NCBI RefSeq assembly: GCF_007992075.1
Contig: NZ_BJZO01000009.1
Span: 1 to 64,000 of the forward strand
Length of the DNA: 64,000 bases
Reading direction: 5' to 3'
Origin: Pararhodospirillum oryzae
GTDB lineage: Bacteria; Pseudomonadota; Alphaproteobacteria; Rhodospirillales; Rhodospirillaceae
Shown: positions 57,375 to 64,000 of the stretch, piece after piece
Position numbering within the stretch: the first letter of the stretch is position 1
How the letters are laid out: each line of letters starts with the position of its first letter
Notes under the pieces: generated by a model
Database searches by the model: none
Told to the model about the DNA's origin: nothing
Seen by the model: only the letters and a program-made list of their open reading frames with translations
Translations under genes and position numbers: made by a program

Positions 57375-58388
57375 TCAGCCGTTGGTGCGCAAGGCGGCAA
57401 GGCGGATGGCCTTGCGGTCGTACACGCGCTGCCAGTTTTCCGGGTTGGCCAGTTCGGCGTTGGAAGGCGCGGGGCGGGCCATGTGGGTGCCCAGCCAGCG
57501 AATGCCGCGCGGGTGCAGCAGGAAGTGCCGGCGGCTGTGCAGGATTTCCATGCCTTCGCCATCGCCGGCGGCCGGCACCCGCTCGGTTTCCACGGGCAGG
57601 CGGGGCTGGCCCTCGCCGTAGGCCACGGCGCCTTCGGCGAACAGGAAGGTCGTGTAGGTCTGGCGGTGGGTGCCGGTTTCCACGGGCAGCGAATCATCGA
57701 CGATGATCCGGTAGCCCAGGTAGGTCTGGTAGCGCAGGTCGCCGCTTTGGGGATCGTGGACCGGCAGCAAGGCCCCCAGGCGCTGCAAGCGGGTGTGCAC
57801 CGCCGAGTGCAGGGCAATGGCGCTCAGGCGGCTTTTCATGTCGCCCAGGGTTTGGGCGGCGACCAGGATGGCCTCGTCGCTGATCATCTCGGCGGCGGTG
57901 ATCGCGCCGGCGTCGTCGGTGGCCAGGTCGTGGACCATGTCGCCCCCGTTATTGGCGCGGTTGGCGGCCAGAATGCCGGTCAGGCTGGCGATCAGCAGGC
58001 GCTGGCGGTCGCGCACCCAAAACGGCGCGATCAGATCGGCAATGGCGCGCAAGGGATCGGTGGCGAGCAGGGCGGCGGTCAGGTCCATGCTCGACCAGGC
58101 GCGGTTGCGGATGTGCTTGACCGCGACATCGCGCCCGGCGCTGAGGCGGGCCGGGGTGGCCAGGCTGTCGGGATCGTCCGAGCCCACGGTGGATTCGCCG
58201 TCCAGATCGTTGAAGTAGGGGAGCGAAAACAAGCTGCCCGCGCCCGAGGCCAGGGCATCGAACTGGGGATCGCGCAGCACGACCCCGGACTGGACAAACG
58301 CGTCCAGCTCCAAGGTCCGTTGCAACAGGTAGGGCTGAAACACCTCGGGAACGACAACGTCTTCCAGGCGGGTGGTGACGGTGCTCAT
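57375..58388 (-). CDS. phage major capsid protein
   Basis: The 337-residue protein has the layout of Gp13-like major capsid proteins. The N terminus (PEVFQPYLLQRTLELDAFVQ) is followed by SLPYFNDLDG, VKHIRNRAWSSMDLTAALLA and a late RRHFLLHPRGIRWLG. HK97-fold assembly is expected for the family. It follows the scaffold-like gene and is itself followed by adaptor genes, as in many phages. Confidence 0.8.
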   Translation of the reverse strand: MSTVTTRLEDVVVPEVFQPYLLQRTLELDAFVQSGVVLRDPQFDALASGAGSLFSLPYFNDLDGESTVGSDDPDSLATPARLSAGRDVAVKHIRNRAWSSMDLTAALLATDPLRAIADLIAPFWVRDRQRLLIASLTGILAANRANNGGDMVHDLATDDAGAITAAEMISDEAILVAAQTLGDMKSRLSAIALHSAVHTRLQRLGALLPVHDPQSGDLRYQTYLGYRIIVDDSLPVETGTHRQTYTTFLFAEGAVAYGEGQPRLPVETERVPAAGDGEGMEILHSRRHFLLHPRGIRWLGTHMARPAPSNAELANPENWQRVYDRKAIRLAALRTNG

Positions 58389-58463
58389 GGCGAAACTCCT
58401 TGGGGGAAGACCGGTCGCGAGCCGTTCTCCCGTGATTCTTCGTCGAAAAGGGAAAGGGGGCCG

Positions 58464-58997
58464 TCAGGCTTGGCGCGCCTGATCGCGCAGGCGCCGGGCC
58501 AGTTCGGGCTGGGCGCGCAGCAAGCGGCCCTGTTCGGTCAGGTTCAGGGTTTCGCGGGCGAAGGGATTGGGGGGACCGGGCTCGGGACGGCTGGGGGGCA
58601 CGCCGGCCCCGGTGGGCACGTCCCACCAGGGGGCACTCTCGGCCCGGCGGGTGGTCAGCCAGGCATCCAGGGTGGCGGGGCCGTCGGCGGACAGGGGAAC
58701 CAGGGTCAAGGTGTCGTCCACGCGAAAGGCCTCCCGGGCCGCGCGCACGACATCGGCCCGGCAGGCGTCGCGCACGCCCAGGCGCGAGCAGGCCTCGTGC
58801 ACGTCGGCGCTCAGGCGGGCGTCGGCGGCCTCTTGCACGCGCGCGGCCCAGGCACTGGTTTCGCTGGCGTGGCGGGCCAGGGTGTCGGCCAGATCCTCGG
58901 CTTGCAGGACAAACCCGCCGGCCGGGTCGGGGGCGTAGTGGGAACGCAAGGATTCGGGGATGGCGTCCTCGGTGTCGTAACGCAGGCGCACGGTCAT
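58464..58997 (-). CDS. scaffold-like phage protein
   Basis: The 177-residue, strongly charged and mostly helical protein has a coiled-coil-like centre (AEDLADTLARHASETSAWAA, then RVQEAADARL). It ends with LTEQGRLLRAQPELARRLRD. Position between portal and capsid, size and helicity suggest a scaffolding protein. Its ATG overlaps the portal stop (ATGA). Confidence 0.55.
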   Translation of the reverse strand: MTVRLRYDTEDAIPESLRSHYAPDPAGGFVLQAEDLADTLARHASETSAWAARVQEAADARLSADVHEACSRLGVRDACRADVVRAAREAFRVDDTLTLVPLSADGPATLDAWLTTRRAESAPWWDVPTGAGVPPSRPEPGPPNPFARETLNLTEQGRLLRAQPELARRLRDQARQA

Positions 58998-60385
58998 GAC
59001 GGCTCCTTGGCTGAAACGGTGTTCTGGGAAAAGGGTTCGGTTTCCTGGCCGCGCGCGTGGGCATCCAGATCGGGGTCGAAGGCCCACGACAGGACACCCC
59101 GGCGCTGAAGCTCGCTCAGGTAGGTGGCGCGGCTGATGTCGCCGGCGGCGCGCGCGGTGGCGAGCGCGGTCAGGTCGGCGTCGTCGCTGATGTCGACAAA
59201 GTCGGTGTTGATGTCGATCGAGCCGCCGGTGGGCAGGCCGCCCCAGGCCGCCATCAGGGCCAGCACCTGTTCCAAGGCGTCGCGCAGCGCGATGGCCCAG
59301 GCTTTGATCAGCGACAAGGCGCGGGTTTCGGCGATGGCGGTGGCGGTGGCGGTGGTGGTGCCGCTGCGCGAGAGCAGGGGTTCCAGGGCCAGGCGGTCCA
59401 TCTGGCTTTCCAGGCGGGCCAGATCGCGCTCGCCGGCCTGGATGGCGGTGCCCTGGGGTTCGACGTAGTACCAGCGTGCTTGCGGGTCGGGCGCGTGCAG
59501 GAAGGTCTTGGGGCCCACCGCCAGGGCCCCGGCCTCGGGCCCTTCGGGCGCGGGGCCGGACAGCGCCAGCATGGCAAAGCGGCCGAGCGTCAGAATGTTG
59601 CGCTGGTCGCTCGCCGACTGCCAATGCGCGATGTTGAGGTGGGCCAGCCCCTCCAGGGGCGGGCGGGCCAGGAACGCGCCGACCGGCGGGCCCAGGCGCA
59701 CGGGCACCAGGGGCACGGTGGCGAGCGGCGTGGCCCCCTGGGCGAGGCGCAGCCAGCCGCCGCCGTCGCGTTCCCAGGTTTCCCAGCGTCCGGGCTCCAG
59801 CACCTGCACGCGCTCGAACCGGCGTTCGCGAAAGCCGTCGGGCTCGCTCACGGTGTAGCGCACGCGGGCATGGGCCAGGCGCCAAAGGCCGTCGGCGCGG
59901 CCGGCCCGGGCGGCCAGCACGTCTTCGGCCGGCACCACCACCAGATAGGGGCGCCGGCGGGCCGGGGGCACCTCGGGGCCCGGCATCTCGACTTGAATCC
60001 AGGCAAGCCCCGTGACCAGCGCCTCGGTGAAACAGCGCTGGGCCAGGATGTGAAAGGCGTTGCCCAGAAGATCGGCGTCCTCCAGCCAGGCCCGCAGCCG
60101 CGCGGGCACGTCGGCGCCCAGGATCAGGGGCCGCGCGAACACCCGCCCGGCCAGGGTGCGCACCGTTTCCTCGAAGGCCGGCAGCAAGACGGCGCGTTCC
60201 AGGCGGGTGCGGTAGGCGGCCGGGTCCTCGGCCTCGTAGCGCGGCAGATAGGTTTCGCCGGCGGCGCGCAGGGCCAAGGTGCCGCCCATCAGGGTACGCA
60301 CCAGGGCCCAGCGGGGCGAAACGCCCAGGTGGTCAAGGTCCGGACAGCCGGGATCGGCCGCGTCCGGAAGGGACGAAGGGGGCAT
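58994..60385 (-). CDS. phage portal protein (DUF4055-like)
   Basis: The product has 463 residues. An early YLPRYEAEDPAAYRTRLERA and GRVFARPLILGADVP, a central LEGLAHLNIAHWQSASDQRN, and a late SIDINTDFVDISDD match the DUF4055 portal layout. It forms the ring through which DNA enters and leaves the head. AAGGAC lies about 10 nt before the ATG at 60385. It lies between the terminase large subunit gene and the scaffold-like gene. Confidence 0.8.
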   Translation of the reverse strand: MPPSSLPDAADPGCPDLDHLGVSPRWALVRTLMGGTLALRAAGETYLPRYEAEDPAAYRTRLERAVLLPAFEETVRTLAGRVFARPLILGADVPARLRAWLEDADLLGNAFHILAQRCFTEALVTGLAWIQVEMPGPEVPPARRRPYLVVVPAEDVLAARAGRADGLWRLAHARVRYTVSEPDGFRERRFERVQVLEPGRWETWERDGGGWLRLAQGATPLATVPLVPVRLGPPVGAFLARPPLEGLAHLNIAHWQSASDQRNILTLGRFAMLALSGPAPEGPEAGALAVGPKTFLHAPDPQARWYYVEPQGTAIQAGERDLARLESQMDRLALEPLLSRSGTTTATATAIAETRALSLIKAWAIALRDALEQVLALMAAWGGLPTGGSIDINTDFVDISDDADLTALATARAAGDISRATYLSELQRRGVLSWAFDPDLDAHARGQETEPFSQNTVSAKEPS

Positions 60386-60432
60386 GGGCGGATGTCCTTG
60401 GGTCGGGAAAACAAAGGCGCGGGCGAACCCGT

Positions 60433-61896
60433 CTACCAGCGCAGGCGGGCGACCCGGCCCGAGGGCAGGGCCTCGTGGAACGTCAGGGCCAGGGCGTCGG
60501 CCAGGTCGGGGCTGCGCAGGCCCCGGTGCTTCAAGGAGTCCTTGGCCTCGATCACCAGGCGCCCGCTGCCATCGAAGCCGTAGCGGGGCGAGGCCAGCTC
60601 GCCGGCCAGATCCTGGGCGAGGTCGCGGGGCAGGGCGGCAAGGCCGGGCTGGTCGTCGCGCAGCCACGCGCGCACGGCCAGCCAAAGGTGATCGCGCAGC
60701 AGCCGGCCACGCTCGCCGCCGGCGCCGGCCTCGGGGGCGCGGGCCGCCACGTTGACCGCGACCACGGGGGCGCCCTCCTCGCGCAGGCGGTCAACCACCC
60801 CGGCCCCCACCCCGATTTCATCGACGAACAGGCGTTCGGCCCGCCAGGCCTGGGCCAGTTGGGCGGCGCGGCCGGCCACGGCCATGGTGTCGCGGCCGGT
60901 GGTGACTTCCATGGCCTCGACCGCCGGGCCGGCGCGCAGCACGAACACGGTGCGATCATCGCCGAAGCGGGCCACGTCCACGCCCAGGCGCCGCGCGTGC
61001 CCCCGGCCGTCGGCGGTGCGCCCCAGGGCGGCCTCGGCCGCCTCGATCGGGATCAGCACGTCGTCGTCCTGGCGCGGGAACTGACCATCGGCGCGCACCC
61101 GCACCACGTTGGAGTCGGCCCCGTACTTGCGCACCAGCCCCGCCCGGTAGCCGGGATCGACCAGGGGGCTGTCGGCGCAGCAGAAATGAAGCGGGGTGTA
61201 GGCGCCCCGGTCCTGCTTGTGCGAACGGGCGAAAAAGCCGGTGTTGCGGGTGGGGTTGCCGACCATCAGCAAGCGGGCGCCGGGGCTGGACAAGGCGCCC
61301 TCGGCCACCTCGAACACCGCGTCGGGGACGCCCGAGGCCTCCTCGATCACGAACAACAGCGATCCCCGTCCCTCGGCGCCCCCCGGTCCGCCAGCGTGGA
61401 AGCCTTGCAGGGCGTCGGGGTTGTCGGGCCGGGCGGTGCGCCCGACCGCGAACCATTCACGCGGGGCGCCCCGGTCGGCGACGGCCCGGGCCGACAGATC
61501 GAACAAGGCCGACAGCCACAAGGCGGGGGGCAGGCCCAGGGCGTCGGCCTGCTGATCGGCGCCACGACGCAGCCGCGCCAGCTCCGACCACAGGATTTGT
61601 TCAAGCTGGCTCGCGGTGGGCGCGGTGCACGGGGTCTTGGAGTAATCGAAGCATTCCAGATGCCACCAGATCACGGCCCCGGTGGCGGTGGTCTTGCCGA
61701 CGCCATGCCCGGCCCGGGCCGAGACCTTGGCGCCCGGGGGGGCGATGGCGGCCAGAAGGGCCGCTTGTTGCGCGGTGGGCGAGAGCCCCAGGCGCTGGCG
61801 GGCGTACAGCACGGGATCGGCCCGCCACAAGGCGCGCAAGGCGCCATAGGCGTGCAACTGCCGGCGCCAGGCGGGGCCGGGGTCGGGACCTTGCAT
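60433..61896 (-). CDS. phage terminase large subunit
   Basis: The product has 487 residues. The ATPase has Walker A RAGHGVGKT (61-69) and Walker B LLFVIEEAS. The nuclease domain begins GVDVARFGDDRTV (metal Asp) and ends LRSPDLADALALTF (second acidic site). Both halves look intact, so active packaging is possible. The ATG at 61896 has a weak ribosome site. Confidence 0.88.
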   Translation of the reverse strand: MQGPDPGPAWRRQLHAYGALRALWRADPVLYARQRLGLSPTAQQAALLAAIAPPGAKVSARAGHGVGKTTATGAVIWWHLECFDYSKTPCTAPTASQLEQILWSELARLRRGADQQADALGLPPALWLSALFDLSARAVADRGAPREWFAVGRTARPDNPDALQGFHAGGPGGAEGRGSLLFVIEEASGVPDAVFEVAEGALSSPGARLLMVGNPTRNTGFFARSHKQDRGAYTPLHFCCADSPLVDPGYRAGLVRKYGADSNVVRVRADGQFPRQDDDVLIPIEAAEAALGRTADGRGHARRLGVDVARFGDDRTVFVLRAGPAVEAMEVTTGRDTMAVAGRAAQLAQAWRAERLFVDEIGVGAGVVDRLREEGAPVVAVNVAARAPEAGAGGERGRLLRDHLWLAVRAWLRDDQPGLAALPRDLAQDLAGELASPRYGFDGSGRLVIEAKDSLKHRGLRSPDLADALALTFHEALPSGRVARLRW

Positions 61897-61925
61897 GGAA
61901 GGGCATCCGCGAGGGGGGGACGGGA

Positions 61926-62570
61926 TCAGGCGGGATCGGCCCGGTTGGGGGCGCTGTCCTGCTCCGCGCGGGCCTGGGCCAGCCGCGCCGCTTCGTCCAG
62001 AAGGGCCGACAGCCCGTGGCCTTCGTTGGGGGTACCGGAGCCGGCGTCTCCCTTGGCGCGTCCGTCGGGCTTCCACAGGCCCAGCCGCTGGCCCAGCAGG
62101 TTAAGGGCCCTCAGCTTGTCGGCGAGGCGCACGCGCATGCGCCGCACCGGGCGGGCGTCGGGGCCCTTGCCGTCCATGAACTCGTCCACGGTCACCTCGG
62201 CGATGGCGGCGGCCTGGTGGTCGTCAAGGGTGGAAAGATCGACCACTGCGGTGCCGTCGGGGTTGAGGCGCATCAAATCCAGCGGACGCGAAAACGCCAC
62301 GCTGGTCAATTCCTCCAACACCCGCTCGTTGGTCAGGGCATAGCGTTCCAGCACGGCCTCCGTGTGGGCGCGCGCCCGCGCCTCGGCTTCCTCCAGGGCG
62401 CGGGCGACGGCGGGGCGGCGCAAGAACGCGGCGGCGCGGGCGCTGGCGCTCCGGCCGGCCTCGGGATCGAGGGCGGCACGCCACGCCCGGGCTCCGTTAC
62501 GGCCGTGGGCCAGATAGGCCTCGACGAAGCGTCGTTCCGGATCGCTCAACGCGGGAACGTCCTGGCTCAT
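61926..62570 (-). CDS. phage terminase small subunit
   Basis: The product has 214 residues. The N-terminal HTH region SDPERRFVEAYLAHGRNGAR continues into ARAAAFLRRPAVARALEEAE, the Terminase_2 pattern. A later part reads LADKLRALNLLGQRLGLWKP, the usual C-terminal helix. It recognises DNA for packaging. AAGGA lies about 7 nt before the ATG at 62570; a longer frame starts at 62591. Confidence 0.8.
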   Translation of the reverse strand: MSQDVPALSDPERRFVEAYLAHGRNGARAWRAALDPEAGRSASARAAAFLRRPAVARALEEAEARARAHTEAVLERYALTNERVLEELTSVAFSRPLDLMRLNPDGTAVVDLSTLDDHQAAAIAEVTVDEFMDGKGPDARPVRRMRVRLADKLRALNLLGQRLGLWKPDGRAKGDAGSGTPNEGHGLSALLDEAARLAQARAEQDSAPNRADPA

Positions 62571-62843
62571 GGGAGGTCCTTTCAACGGCAACGGGGCGCC
62601 CGTTTCCGAGCGCCCCGCACACCAATTTCATGATAAAATGACATTATCGACACGCCCCCACCCTGTCAACCGGGAAAATTCAAGGAGGGGCCCGGGGAGG
62701 CCGGTTTGTTCCGCCTTCAATCGCCAGGCGGGGCTGGCGCCCCTCGGGCTTCGGGCCTGCGGCCCGGGCGCTCAATGCGCCAGTCGCTCCCAAGGGGTGC
62801 TCCCCGTATCCACTTCACGCGCTGCGCTTTCACGCCCGTCCCC
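62571..62843. other. 273-bp intergenic region with hairpins and an AT-rich stretch
   Basis: It contains a hairpin CGGGGCGC-N10-GCGCCCCG (62592-62617) and an unusually AT-rich stretch near 62628-62653 that could hold the promoter of the terminase operon. A cluster of GC-rich hairpins lies at about 62730-62810. No coding frame is supported. Confidence 0.5.
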
Positions 62844-63734
62844 TCACTTCGCGTTCCCGCCTGTCCGCCTCCGGCCATGCCGCCCGATGCCGGCCCGGCG
62901 GGCATACAGGGCGAGCGCGGCCTTGAGGTCGGCCTGGGCGGTGGCGGCCGTGCAGTGGTGGCGCCGGCGGGCGGCATCCAGGCCCACGTCGTGCACCACC
63001 AGATCCAAGACCAGGTCCAAGGGGCGGTAGGGTGGGCGACGGACCCAGGCCGCGACCTCGCGCGACCAGGGCAGGTAAAGCCGCGCATGCTCCAAGGCCA
63101 GTTCGCCGGGCAGCAGGTCCACGGTGCGCCCGGCCCCGGCGGCTCCGGTCCCGCCGCTCACGGCATCGGGGCGGCTGACCCGGGCCATCACCGGCCGGGT
63201 CAGGGCCTCGAACACATGGCGCAGCCGCAGCGCGGCCAGGGCCTCGGCGTCGTCGAGCACGCCGTTTTCATGCAGCCGCTGAACGGGCGCCGTGCCCGGG
63301 CGCCGGCGCAGCGTTTCGGGCGTGGGGCCCACCCCGGGGGTCGCCAGGGCCGGCCGGGGCAGGGCGCCCCGGGCCAACTCGCGCACCAGATCCTCGATCA
63401 GGGCCGCCTTGCGTTCCAGCCGGGCCCGGGCCATCCCGCTGGCCGGAGCCAGGGCGGCGGCGTGGCGGTAGTCGCGCGCGCGCCGTTCCGCCCGACTCCG
63501 GGCCGGGCCGGGCTCGCGGGCCAGGGCCTCGCGCAAGGTCAGCAAGGTGGCCAGATAGGCCTCGTCCAGATCCAGGGCCGAAACCTGCCGCCACCAGGCC
63601 CGCGTTCGCGCATCCTCCAGGGGCAGGGCCCCCGCCTGGGGCCGGGCCCCCGCCTGGGGCCGGGCTCCCGCCTGGGGCCGGGCCCCTTCCTGGAGTTGGG
63701 CTCCGATCGGAAACGGGTCGTTGGGGCAGGGCAT
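62844..63734 (-). CDS. phage-associated protein with HTH-like C terminus, possible late regulator
   Basis: The product has 296 residues. An N-terminal GARPQA hexapeptide repeats three times with a degenerate fourth unit. A helical centre follows (YRHAAALAPASGMARARLER). The C-terminal segment PLDLVLDLVVHDVGLDAARR then ALALYARRAG resembles a sigma70-region-4 or RinA-type helix-turn-helix. Its position ahead of the terminase genes fits a late-gene activator, but no family is certain. GGAG lies about 9 nt before the ATG. Confidence 0.55.
   Translation of the reverse strand: MPCPNDPFPIGAQLQEGARPQAGARPQAGARPQAGALPLEDARTRAWWRQVSALDLDEAYLATLLTLREALAREPGPARSRAERRARDYRHAAALAPASGMARARLERKAALIEDLVRELARGALPRPALATPGVGPTPETLRRRPGTAPVQRLHENGVLDDAEALAALRLRHVFEALTRPVMARVSRPDAVSGGTGAAGAGRTVDLLPGELALEHARLYLPWSREVAAWVRRPPYRPLDLVLDLVVHDVGLDAARRRHHCTAATAQADLKAALALYARRAGIGRHGRRRTGGNAK
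63628..63699. repeat. 18-bp tandem repeat, three copies plus a degenerate fourth
   Basis: Units of GCCCCCGCCTGGGGCCGG start at 63628, 63646 and 63664 (one mismatch). A degenerate unit starts at 63682. They encode the GARPQA repeats of the possible regulator in frame. Confidence 0.85.
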
Positions 63735-63898
63735 GGCGGCGCTCCGTGCGGTGGGAATGCGAGAATGATGTCTTATTGTCATTGCCTCGGGCAAGGACAA
63801 AACGTCATCGCTCGCCCGGCCCCGGGTTGGCCCTCGCCGGACAAGGGCAAATGGGTCTAAACTGCCCGCTTCACTGCGTTCCACCCGGAGAACCCTTC

Positions 63899-64000
63899 AT
63901 GACCTCGACCCCCACCGCCCCGCCCGCGTTCTGGCAGGTGGAAGTGACCTTGCCGCGTTCGGCCCTGCCGCCCCTGGAAGCGGCGCTGGAGCCTTTGAGC
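63899..64000 (+). CDS. prmA: start of ribosomal protein L11 methyltransferase (partial)
   Basis: Only 34 codons lie in the window. After a short Thr/Pro leader the sequence WQVEVTLPRSALPPLEAALE matches the N-terminal strand and helix typical of PrmA, which trimethylates L11 in the cytosol. GGAG lies 9 nt before the ATG. It is divergent from the phage cassette and marks its right border. The call rests on this short segment and needs the rest of the gene to be sure. Confidence 0.6.
   Translation, partial: MTSTPTAPPAFWQVEVTLPRSALPPLEAALEPLS

Larger units (their letters stand above)
49302..63734 (-). mobile_element. phage structural gene cassette (prophage remnant or domesticated particle genes)
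   Basis: Sixteen tightly packed minus-strand genes run from a possible late regulator through terminase, portal, scaffold, capsid, adaptor and tail or fibre genes. Several overlap by ATGA. Glycogen gene glgX lies to the left and prmA begins to the right, so the whole cassette is within the window. I see no integrase, excisionase, repressor, replication, holin, endolysin or recognisable tape-measure gene, and no att-like direct repeats at the borders. G+C content matches the chromosome by eye, suggesting long residence. Confidence 0.85.

Noticed and set aside
49302-63734. Classical Rhodobacter-type gene transfer agent cluster
   Set aside because: The portal and capsid families and the gene order differ, and no tape-measure or GTA-type hub genes are recognisable. 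Only a functional analogy is possible.

Overview
The window is about 64 kb of high-G+C DNA from an alphaproteobacterium, probably Rhodospirillales (Rhodospirillum-like). I base this on gene content: a zeta-type F1-ATPase inhibitor (DUF1476), a DUF2125 protein, an SUV3-like helicase followed by an S4-domain protein, and a SUF operon headed by an Rrf2 regulator. Genus and species cannot be fixed from sequence reading alone. I saw no rRNA, tRNA or CRISPR array.

Layout. 0-11 kb: small metabolic and sensory genes (class I glutamine amidotransferase, acetate-type transporter, GNAT acetyltransferase, Uma2-type nuclease, zinc amidase with a peptidoglycan-binding tail, DUF2125 protein, ChaC cyclotransferase, orphan flagellin-like protein, a PAS protein overlapping a chemoreceptor, an EamA transporter). 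11-25 kb: stress and information genes (Spy-like periplasmic protein, HtpG with a candidate RpoH promoter, ribosome hibernation factor, SUV3-like helicase plus S4 protein, UvrB, NRDE protein, ATPase zeta inhibitor). 24-31 kb: a lipid-type kinase, an LpxH-like phosphoesterase with a GT4 glycosyltransferase, aconitase AcnA and a GNAT protein.

31.5-37.5 kb: a three-gene, translationally coupled defence-type operon. It encodes an MmeI-like adenine methyltransferase, an SF2 helicase and a GIY-YIG nuclease. The N-terminal nuclease region of the methyltransferase appears to have lost its catalytic residues. Its target-recognition domain is a sharply AT-rich block inside an otherwise GC-rich gene.

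37.6-43.9 kb: a complete SUF iron-sulfur assembly operon on the minus strand (Rrf2 regulator, sufB, sufC, sufD, sufS, a DUF59 gene, sufA) with a palindromic operator next to a candidate promoter. 44.3-49.2 kb: a DUF2934 protein and the glycogen genes glgB-glgX.

49.3-63.7 kb: a compact phage structural cassette, all on the minus strand (terminase small and large subunits, DUF4055-like portal, scaffold-like protein, major capsid protein, adaptors, tail or hub proteins, fibre-like protein). It sits between glgX and the start of prmA. No integrase, repressor, replication, lysis or tape-measure gene is visible, so it is either a remnant or a domesticated, GTA-like particle cassette.

A further theme is a family of GC-rich elements of about 50-75 bp made of two or three consecutive hairpins. 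At least six copies lie 17-49 nt downstream of stop codons, always in the orientation of the preceding gene. Their stems vary in a compensatory way.
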